Origin: Myxococcota bacterium
GTDB lineage: Bacteria > Myxococcota > B64-G9
DNA: 64,000 bases
Assembly (NCBI GenBank): GCA_022710975.1
Contig: JAKLGA010000002.1
Coordinates: forward strand, 496,001 to 560,000
Direction of reading: 5' to 3'
The translations under genes and the position numbers were made by a program. The notes beneath the pieces were generated by a model. That model worked only from the letters and a program-made list of their open reading frames with translations, had not been told where the DNA came from and searched no databases. Positions 57,632 through 64,000 of this stretch are shown piece after piece; the first letter of the stretch is position 1; each line of letters begins with the position of its first letter.

Positions 57632-59521
57632 TCAACCGCCCGCCCACTGGCGCACGAGGAAGTAGGCCAGCATGGCCCCGAGCCCGAGCGCCAGCGCCGT
57701 CAGGTAGCTAGACAGCCGGCCGGTGGCCCAGGCCGCCACCAGCCTCCCGCCCCGCCCGATCCCGCGCGCCGCGCCATCCAGGCCGCCGTCGATGAGCCGC
57801 TCGTCCACCCCCCGGTGCAGCAGCCAGCCCACGGCCAGGTAGGGCTTCACCCACAGCCAGGCGTAGGCCCGGTCGGCCATCCAGCCCCGCAGCAGGAAGC
57901 GGTCCAGCCCCCCCTGCGCGGGCGGCCGGAAGCGGGCGTACCAGCGCCGGGCGAGCAGCCAGCCCACGAGCACCAGCGCCGTGGCCACCCCCATGAGGGT
58001 CAGCTCGAGCGCGTGCGAGGCTCTCACCTCGGCGCCCCCGAGCGGGCCCAGCCAGCCGTCGAGCAGCCCGGCCATGGGCCAGCCGGCCGGGAGGTTCAGC
58101 AGGCCGCCCGCGAGCCCCAGCGCCGCCAGCGGCGGCAAGGTCCAGCGCATGACGCGCGGCAGGGGCTGGTCGTGGCCCGCGTGCCCGGCCGGGTGCTCCC
58201 CTCCGCGCGCCTCCCCGGCGAACACCAGGTACACCAGGCGGAAGGTGTACAGCGCGGTGAGCAGCGCGGTCAGCGCGCCCAGGCCGTAGACGCTCCAGTG
58301 GAAGGCGTCCCCACGGCTGAAGGCCGCCAGCAGGATGGCGTCCTTGGAGAAGAAGCCGCCGGTGAGCGGCACCCCCGCCAGGCACAGGGCGCCCGCCAGG
58401 AAGCTCCAGAAGACGAGCGGGCTCTTGCGCCGCAGGCCGCCCATGCGGGTGATGTCGTTCTCGTGCCCGGCCAGCGCGATCACGCAGCCCGCCGCCATGA
58501 ACAGCAGCGCCTTGAAGAAGGCGTGGGTCAGCAGGTGGAACATGGCCCCGGAGGCGGCGCCCACACCGACCGCCAGGAACATGAAGCCCACCTGGCTCAT
58601 GGTGGAGTAGGCCAGCACCCGCTTGATCTCCCGCTGCCGCAGCGCGCAGGTGGCCCCGTAGAAGGCCGTCAGCGCGCCCACCAGGGCGATGGCCTGCAGG
58701 CCGGCGGCGGAGAGCGACACCAGCGGGAACAGCCGGCACAGCAGGTACACGCCCGCGGTCACCATGGTGGCCGCGTGGATGAGGGCCGAGACGGGCGTGG
58801 GGCCGGCCATGGCGTCCGGCAGCCAGGTCATCAGCGGCAGCTGGGCCGACTTGCCCACGGCCCCGCCCAGGAGCAGCAGGCTGATCCCGGTCAGTGCCGC
58901 GGGGGCGAGCGCCCCGGCCCGCGCGTTCAGCGCGTCGATGTCCAGCGTGCCCAGGCTGGCGAACAGCCACAAGAGCGCCACGGCCAGGAACACGTCGCCC
59001 ACCCGGGTGACCAGGAAGGCCTTCTTGCCCGCGTCCGCGTTCTTCGGCTCCCGGTACCAGTAGCCGATCAGGCCGTAGGAGCAGAAGCCCACCCCCTCCC
59101 AGCCGAGGAAGAGCAGCGCCAGGTTGTCCGCCAGCACGATGCACAGCATGGCGAACACGAACAGGTTCAGCAGGGCGAAGAAGCGCGCGTGATCGGCCTC
59201 CGCGCGCATGTAGCCCAGCGCGTACAGGTGGATGAGGGTCGAGACCGCGGTCACCATGAGCGCCATGGGCGCGGACAGGCGGTCGAACAGGAGCCCGAAG
59301 CCGACCCGCAGATCGGCGCTCTCGAGCCAGGCGAGCAGGCTCACCCGGGTGCCCTGCCCGTCCGCCAGCCAGTAGAGCCACAGGCACAGCGCGGCCGCGG
59401 CGCCCACGGCGGCGACCGCCAGGCCGCCGGACAGGCGGCGCGACAGGCGCATGCCGACCAGCGCGTTCACCAACCCGCCCACGAGCGGCAGCAGCAGCAG
59501 CAGGTAGAGGAGGTTCGCCAT
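57632..59521 (-). CDS. nuoL: NADH-quinone oxidoreductase subunit L
   Basis: 629 residues from ATG 59521. Largest membrane subunit, with antiporter core (FLGWEGVGFCSYGLIGYW, LPLMTWLPDAMAGPTPVSALIHAATMV, REIKRVLAYSTMSQVG) and a C-terminal extension (about 480-629) corresponding to the lateral helix and final anchor. It provides the distal proton channel of complex I. It is separated from nuoK by 18 bp, the widest gap in the visible operon. Confidence 0.95.
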   Translation of the reverse strand: MANLLYLLLLLPLVGGLVNALVGMRLSRRLSGGLAVAAVGAAAALCLWLYWLADGQGTRVSLLAWLESADLRVGFGLLFDRLSAPMALMVTAVSTLIHLYALGYMRAEADHARFFALLNLFVFAMLCIVLADNLALLFLGWEGVGFCSYGLIGYWYREPKNADAGKKAFLVTRVGDVFLAVALLWLFASLGTLDIDALNARAGALAPAALTGISLLLLGGAVGKSAQLPLMTWLPDAMAGPTPVSALIHAATMVTAGVYLLCRLFPLVSLSAAGLQAIALVGALTAFYGATCALRQREIKRVLAYSTMSQVGFMFLAVGVGAASGAMFHLLTHAFFKALLFMAAGCVIALAGHENDITRMGGLRRKSPLVFWSFLAGALCLAGVPLTGGFFSKDAILLAAFSRGDAFHWSVYGLGALTALLTALYTFRLVYLVFAGEARGGEHPAGHAGHDQPLPRVMRWTLPPLAALGLAGGLLNLPAGWPMAGLLDGWLGPLGGAEVRASHALELTLMGVATALVLVGWLLARRWYARFRPPAQGGLDRFLLRGWMADRAYAWLWVKPYLAVGWLLHRGVDERLIDGGLDGAARGIGRGGRLVAAWATGRLSSYLTALALGLGAMLAYFLVRQWAGG

Positions 59522-59539
59522 GCCCGTCCTGCCCCTCCG

Positions 59540-59845
59540 CTAGCCGCGCAGGTCGCGGAACACGTCCGCGTCCAGGCTGCCCTTGCGCCGTTTCATGGCC
59601 ACCACCATGGCCAGCGAGATGGCCACCTCGGCCGCGGTCAGCGCCATGAGGAAGACCACCAGCACCTGGCCGTCCGCGCGCTGCCACAGGGCCGAGGCGC
59701 CGACCAGCGCCAGGCCCACGCCGTTGAGCATGATCTCGACCCCGATCAGGATCAGGATCAGGTTGCGCCGCAGCAGCACCGCGCCCAGGCCCAGCACGAA
59801 CATGACGGCCGAGACCACCAGCACGTGGGCGAAGGGGACGATCAT
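59540..59845 (-). CDS. nuoK: NADH-quinone oxidoreductase subunit K
   Basis: 101 residues from ATG 59845, overlapping the nuoJ stop as ATGA. Three hydrophobic spans with the conserved membrane Glu residues in LIGVEIMLNGVGL and LTAAEVAISLAM. Normal length for NuoK. It takes part in the E-channel/proton path linking the quinone site to the antiporter subunits. Confidence 0.95.
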   Translation of the reverse strand: MIVPFAHVLVVSAVMFVLGLGAVLLRRNLILILIGVEIMLNGVGLALVGASALWQRADGQVLVVFLMALTAAEVAISLAMVVAMKRRKGSLDADVFRDLRG

Positions 59846-60360
59846 CGCCGCCCCTCCCCGCCCCCGGCCGGCTCGTCGCCGCGCCCCACGGTGTAGGCGC
59901 CCACCGCGGCGAACAGCAGCAGGAAGGAGGCCACCTCCACGCCCAGCGCGTACTCCCCGAACATCAGCTCGCCGAAGGCCCGCGGCGAGGCGTAGTAGCC
60001 GGGCACCCCGGCCTGCCCGGCCGGATCGGCGAAGGCCAGCGCCAGGCTGCAGGCCAGGATGACCGCCGAGATGAGCACCACCGGCCAGCGCCTGGCCGGC
60101 GCCGGCCGCTGGGCCTCGCGGGCCGGGTCGAGCTCGAACATCATCACGATGAACAGGAACAGCACCATGATGGCGCCGGCGTAGATGATCACCTCCCAGG
60201 CGGCCACCAGCGGGGCCCCCAGCAGGTAGAACATGAGCGCCAGCGCAAACAGCGCGTTGATCAGGTAGACGATGGCGTGCACGGCCTGCTTGCGCGTCAC
60301 GCACAGCAGGGTGGCGACGAGCGCGGTGGCCGAGAGCACGTAGAAGATCACGGTCGACAT
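59842..60360 (-). CDS. nuoJ: NADH-quinone oxidoreductase subunit J
   Basis: 172 residues from ATG 60360. Five hydrophobic segments, with the conserved AAWEVIIYAGAIMVLFLFIVMM helix region (18-20 residues of it typical of NuoJ) and VEVASFLLLFAAVGA near the end. It forms part of the complex I membrane arm next to NuoK and NuoA. Starts 9 bp after nuoI. Confidence 0.94.
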   Translation of the reverse strand: MSTVIFYVLSATALVATLLCVTRKQAVHAIVYLINALFALALMFYLLGAPLVAAWEVIIYAGAIMVLFLFIVMMFELDPAREAQRPAPARRWPVVLISAVILACSLALAFADPAGQAGVPGYYASPRAFGELMFGEYALGVEVASFLLLFAAVGAYTVGRGDEPAGGGEGRR

Positions 60361-60369
60361 GCGTGTCCC

Positions 60370-60900
60370 CTAGGGCAGCAGCGAGCGCACGTCCGCGGGC
60401 GGCTCCTCCTCGGAGCCCTCCCCGCGCGCCTGGGCCACGCCGATGCCGGCGTGGCGGTAGAAGTCGTAGTCCCGGTCCTTGCCACCGTCCTCCACCAGCA
60501 GATCCTCCTTCTCGAACACCAGCTCGAGCGGGTCCCGGCGGCACAGCTCGTAGTCGGGGGTCATCTGGATGGCCAGCGTCGGGCAGGCCTCGGCGCACAG
60601 CCCGCAGAAGATGCAGCGGCTGAAGTTGATGCGGAACCAGGCCGCGTAGCGGCGGCCGTCCGGCCCCTCGGCCGCCTGCATGGAGATGCAGTTGACCGGG
60701 CAGGCGGCGCTGCACAGGTGGCAGGCCACGCAGCGCTCGCCGCCCCGCGGATCGCGGGTCAGCACGATGCGCGCGCGGTAGCGCGGGGCCGGCACGCGCT
60801 TCACCTCCGGGTAGGGGATGGTCGCCGGCCGGCGGAAGATGGCCTTCAGCGTCACGCCCAGGGCCGCGAGCGTGCCGCGGATGGAGCGCCACAGCGTCAT
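60370..60900 (-). CDS. nuoI: NADH-quinone oxidoreductase subunit I (2x[4Fe-4S])
   Basis: 176 residues from ATG 60900, overlapping the nuoH stop as ATGA. Two ferredoxin-type clusters: [15 protein letters not shown] and [15 protein letters not shown], binding N6a and N6b on the path to quinone. The N-terminal basic helix and the C-terminal FEKEDLLVE are typical. The tail after that ([17 protein letters not shown]) is acidic. Located at the base of the peripheral arm of complex I. Confidence 0.96.
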   Translation of the reverse strand: MTLWRSIRGTLAALGVTLKAIFRRPATIPYPEVKRVPAPRYRARIVLTRDPRGGERCVACHLCSAACPVNCISMQAAEGPDGRRYAAWFRINFSRCIFCGLCAEACPTLAIQMTPDYELCRRDPLELVFEKEDLLVEDGGKDRDYDFYRHAGIGVAQARGEGSEEEPPADVRSLLP

Positions 60901-61892
60901 GCCCGCACCCCCAGCAGGATCCCGGCCGTGACCAGCAGGTTCACGAGCGCCAGCGGCAGCAGCACCTTCCAGCCCAGGTGCATGACCTGGTCGTAGCGCA
61001 GCCGGGGCAGCGTGCCGCGCACCCAGATGAAGAAGAAGGCCAGCGCGCCCACCTTGAGCAGGAACCAGGCCAGCCCAGGCAGCCAGGGCCCGTGCCAGCC
61101 GCCCAGGAACAGCACGGTCGTCAGCGCGCCCAGCACGATCATGTTGATGTACTCGCCCACGAAGTACAGGCCGAAGCGCATGCCGGAGTACTCGGTGTGG
61201 TAGCCGGCCACCAGCTCGCTCTCGGCCTCGGGCAGGTCGAACGGCGTGCGCCGCGACTCGGCCAGGATGCTCACCAGGAAGATGGCGAAGGACACGGGCG
61301 CGTACACCACGAAGGGCACCTCGGCCTGGGCCGCCACGATGTCGCTGAGCGAGAAGGAGCCGGCCAGCATGAGCACCGGCACCAGCGCCAGGCTCATGCT
61401 GAGCTCGTAGGAGATGAGCTGGGCCAGCCCGCGGACGGCGCCCATCAGTGCGAACTTCGAGCTGGAGGCCCAGCCGCCGAGCGCCACCCCGTAGACGCCC
61501 AGCGACGACAGCCCCAGGAAGAACAGCACCCCGATGTTGAGGTCGCTGACCACCATGGGGACTTCCTGCCCGAACAGGCTGAGCGGCGGCCCGAAGGGCA
61601 CCACGGCGAAGGTCAGCAGCGCCATGCAAGCCGTGACCGCCGGGGCCAGCAGGAACACCCAGCGATCGGCCTGGGCCGGGACCGTGTCCTCCTTGGCGAG
61701 CATCTTGATCACGTCGGCCAGCGGCTGCAGCAGGCCGAACCAGCCCACCCGGTTGGGGCCGAGCCTGAGCTGCATGCGCGCCAGCAGGCGCCGCTCGACC
61801 CACACCATGTAGGCGGCCATGGTCAGCAGCGCGGCCAGCACCACCACCAGCTTGACGGCGGTGAGCACCAGGCCGAGCCAGAGCGGGTTCAT
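60897..61892 (-). CDS. nuoH: NADH-quinone oxidoreductase subunit H
   Basis: 331 residues from ATG 61892, overlapping the nuoG stop as ATGA. Eight-span quinone-site subunit with [21 protein letters not shown] (conserved cytosolic loop), [26 protein letters not shown] and [13 protein letters not shown]. These loops contact the quinone and couple reduction to pumping. Complete. Confidence 0.96.
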   Translation of the reverse strand: MNPLWLGLVLTAVKLVVVLAALLTMAAYMVWVERRLLARMQLRLGPNRVGWFGLLQPLADVIKMLAKEDTVPAQADRWVFLLAPAVTACMALLTFAVVPFGPPLSLFGQEVPMVVSDLNIGVLFFLGLSSLGVYGVALGGWASSSKFALMGAVRGLAQLISYELSMSLALVPVLMLAGSFSLSDIVAAQAEVPFVVYAPVSFAIFLVSILAESRRTPFDLPEAESELVAGYHTEYSGMRFGLYFVGEYINMIVLGALTTVLFLGGWHGPWLPGLAWFLLKVGALAFFFIWVRGTLPRLRYDQVMHLGWKVLLPLALVNLLVTAGILLGVRA

Positions 61893-64000
61893 CGGGCCCC
61901 GCCCTTCTCGATCCGGCAGGCGATCGGTCCGCCGCCCGGGGCGAAGCCCTCGAGCGGGCCGCCGAAGCGGCGCTGGACGAGGGCGAAGCCCGGGGCGAGC
62001 CCGGGCGCGAGCCGCACGGGCAGCACGGCCTCGCCCAGCGCCGAGCGCAGGCGGGCCGGCTCGCCCTCGCCCAGGCCGAGCCGGGCGGCGTCGGCGGGGC
62101 ACAGCGCCAGGGCGTCCTCGCTGGCCACGCCCGCCACGGGCGCCGCGCGCGCCGACAGCGGCTCGGAGCCGAACAACGCCTCGACCGAGAGCAGCGCCAG
62201 CTCGCCCTCGGCCACCCCCGGCTCCGCCGGGGTGTCAGGCCGCTCCCGCGCGCTCGGCTCGAGCGCGAGCTGGACGCCCGGACCGCCCGCCACGAGCCCC
62301 GCCAGGCCGGCCAGGCGCGGCTCGGACCGGGCCAGCTCGGCCCGCAGCTCGCCGAGCTCCACGGGCTCGCCCGCGAGCGCCGCGAGCACGGCCCAGCCCG
62401 GCTGGGGCAGCTCGCCGGGCGTGTCGGGGCGGAACTCCCGCGGCGGATGCGCGCCCTGGCCCGTGACCCGGATGGGCAGGCCGGCCGAGTACACCCGGGC
62501 GAAGCCCTGCAGCCGGCCGGCGTGGTTCACGAAGGCGCCGTCCATCTCGGCCGCGGCCGTGGTGGGCAGCACCGCGTGGGCGCGCGCCGCGCTGGCGGTC
62601 GGCAGGTGATCCAGCACCACCAGCAGCTCGAGCCGCCCCAGGGCCGCGGCCACCCGGGCCGGGTCGGGGTGCTCGCTCAGCGGATCCGCCTCCAGGCACA
62701 CGAGCGCCCTCACCCGGCCGGCCTCGATGCCCGCCAGGAGCTCGTCGGCGTCCGGCCCGTCGGGGCAGAGCAGCGCCCCGCCGAAGCTGTCCGGCCCCGG
62801 CAGCGCCAGCGACAGCCCGCAGGCCCGCCCGGGGCGCGACAGGGCGCGGGCCGCCGCGAGCAGCAGGCGCACGCCGCGCGGCCCGAGCAGATCGGCCCCG
62901 CCGAGCAGCACCGGGCGCTCCGCGGCCTGGAGCGCCGCGCGCGTCTCGGCGTAGCTCTCGCGCTCGGCGGCCTCCAGCCCGTCCGGCGCCCGCCCGTCGG
63001 GCCGCGCCAGCGCCTCGAGCAGCGCCTCCGGCAGGCGCGCGATGCGCCGGGCCGGGAACGGCAGCCGGTCGGGGCGCGGGTCCCACACGGCCGCCCGGGC
63101 CCCGCGCCGCACCGCCTGGCGCGCGGCCAGCGCCAGCATGGGCGCCTCGCCCTCGGGGTCGAGGCCCGCCAGCAGCAGGCAGTCGCTCTGGCGCACGTCC
63201 TCCTGGTCGCGGCCGAGCTGGCCGAGCTCCGCGACCAGCGCGCGCACGGCGCGGTCGCGGCGCGGATGGGGCTCGCACACGACCGGCGCGCCGCCCAGCG
63301 CCTGCCCGAGCAGGCCGAGGGCCCGGGCCGACTCCAGGCTGGCGCGGCCCGAGGTGAGCAGGCCCACCGCCCCGGGCCCGTGGGCCCAGGTCAGCTTCGT
63401 CAGCCGCTCCCGCAAGGCCTCCAGCGCCTCGGGCCAGCCGAGCTCGCGGCCGTCCAGGCGCGGGGTGCGCGGCCTGTCCGGGTGGTTCGCGTGGCCGGAG
63501 CCGAAGCGGCCGCGGTCGCACAGGAAGAAGCCGTTGGTGCGCGGGCCCTCCCGGCCGCTCACCCGCAGCAGCTCCCGGTAGCGGGCCCAGGGCCAGGTGG
63601 CGCAGCCCAGGCTGCAGTGCGGACAGACCGAGGGCGCGCACTGCATGTCCCAGACGCGGGCCCGGAAGCGCACGGTCTTGTCGGTGAACACGCCCGTGGG
63701 GCACACGTCCACCAGGTTGCCCGAGTACGGGCTCTCCAGCCGCCCGGGCCGGAAGCGCCCGTAGGCCACCCGCTGGCGCACGCCCAGCACCCCGAAGTCG
63801 TGGCCGCCGGCGTAGTCCCGGTAGGTGCGCACGCAGCGGTAGCACTGGATGCAGCGGTTCATCTCCTGCTCGACGAACGGCCCCAGCTCCTGGTTGGGGA
63901 AGGTGCGCTTCTTGCCCCGGTAGCGGCGCACGCCGTGCCCGCCGGCCACCGTCATGTCCTGGAGCTGGCACTCCCCGCCCTCGTCGCACACCGGGCAGTC
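61889..64000 (-). CDS. nuoG: NADH-quinone oxidoreductase subunit G, N-terminus beyond window
   Basis: 704 codons are visible; the frame is open to the right edge, so the start and the first part of the [2Fe-2S] domain are missing. The window begins in [14 protein letters not shown]. Then come the His/Cys-ligated cluster ([13 protein letters not shown]), VDVCPTG and the extra cluster [13 protein letters not shown]. The long molybdopterin-oxidoreductase-like domain follows; it is degenerate and Ala/Arg-rich, as usual for NuoG, and lacks a recognisable cofactor site. It carries electrons from NuoEF toward NuoI. nuoA-F are presumably outside the window to the right. Confidence 0.95.
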   Translation of the reverse strand, partial: DCPVCDEGGECQLQDMTVAGGHGVRRYRGKKRTFPNQELGPFVEQEMNRCIQCYRCVRTYRDYAGGHDFGVLGVRQRVAYGRFRPGRLESPYSGNLVDVCPTGVFTDKTVRFRARVWDMQCAPSVCPHCSLGCATWPWARYRELLRVSGREGPRTNGFFLCDRGRFGSGHANHPDRPRTPRLDGRELGWPEALEALRERLTKLTWAHGPGAVGLLTSGRASLESARALGLLGQALGGAPVVCEPHPRRDRAVRALVAELGQLGRDQEDVRQSDCLLLAGLDPEGEAPMLALAARQAVRRGARAAVWDPRPDRLPFPARRIARLPEALLEALARPDGRAPDGLEAAERESYAETRAALQAAERPVLLGGADLLGPRGVRLLLAAARALSRPGRACGLSLALPGPDSFGGALLCPDGPDADELLAGIEAGRVRALVCLEADPLSEHPDPARVAAALGRLELLVVLDHLPTASAARAHAVLPTTAAAEMDGAFVNHAGRLQGFARVYSAGLPIRVTGQGAHPPREFRPDTPGELPQPGWAVLAALAGEPVELGELRAELARSEPRLAGLAGLVAGGPGVQLALEPSARERPDTPAEPGVAEGELALLSVEALFGSEPLSARAAPVAGVASEDALALCPADAARLGLGEGEPARLRSALGEAVLPVRLAPGLAPGFALVQRRFGGPLEGFAPGGGPIACRIEKGGAR

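Overview
The window is a very GC-rich (about 70% by eye), gene-dense chromosomal segment from a Gram-negative bacterium. Many predicted lipoproteins have canonical lipoboxes, several are cysteine-rich, one carries MopE-type metal-binding motifs, and a HEAT-containing chemosensory operon and an NtrC-type regulator are present. Together these suggest a myxobacteria-like or broader deltaproteobacterial (Myxococcota-like) lineage. This is inference; no rRNA is present to test it. I see no insertion sequence, prophage or CRISPR array.

Layout. 1-9407: a partial GH71/99-like hydrolase, secreted or lipoprotein genes (two cysteine-rich proteins, an alpha/beta hydrolase, a Kazal-domain lipoprotein, a neutral-ceramidase-like lipoprotein), a tRNA-Met(CAT) and a zinc-ribbon protein. 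9408-15850: an apparently truncated gene, a membrane protein with a PHP-type phosphatase (surface polysaccharide context), an inositol-phosphatase-family enzyme, a lipoprotein-TetR-lipoprotein group and a secreted carbohydrate-binding-like protein. 15840-26114 (minus): one tightly overlapped chemosensory operon, cheY-cheA-cheW-cheW-mcp-HEAT-cheR-cheB. 26193-30069: a PP-loop thiouridylase-like protein, the likely remnant of an AAA ATPase gene, and an ntrC-like regulator coupled to a glycosyltransferase. 30103-36920: a 1241-residue lipoprotein whose 3' half drops sharply in GC, and a 1011-residue protein fusing two receiver-like domains to a PEP/pyruvate-binding (PPDK-type) domain. 36946-41609 (minus): a 5'-nucleotidase-family enzyme, an HzsA-like CxxCH lipoprotein and a small HEAT protein. 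41738-54682: a large unknown lipoprotein, a PP2C phosphatase, branched-chain aminotransferase, a TPR protein, a four-gene unit thiE-helD-like-uvrD-M28 peptidase, a PilZ protein and a vWA lipoprotein. 54703-64000 (minus): the distal part of a complex I operon, nuoG (partial) H I J K L M N.

Signals. At least ten good sigma70-like promoters can be read by eye. Nearly all have a -10 box beginning TAG (TAGAAT, TAGCAT, TAGGCT and so on) with a TTG-type -35 at 16-18 bp, a recurring local consensus. Operons are built from ATGA/GTGA stop-start overlaps, and convergent genes lie only 1-25 bp apart.

Most noteworthy: the receiver-PPDK fusion, the composition-shifted chimeric lipoprotein, the HEAT protein inside the che operon, the TAG-type -10 pattern, a probable CTG-initiated coupled glycosyltransferase, a probable leaderless mRNA, and two gene-decay or rearrangement traces (9524-9829 and 27327-27464). 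None is proven novel from sequence alone.
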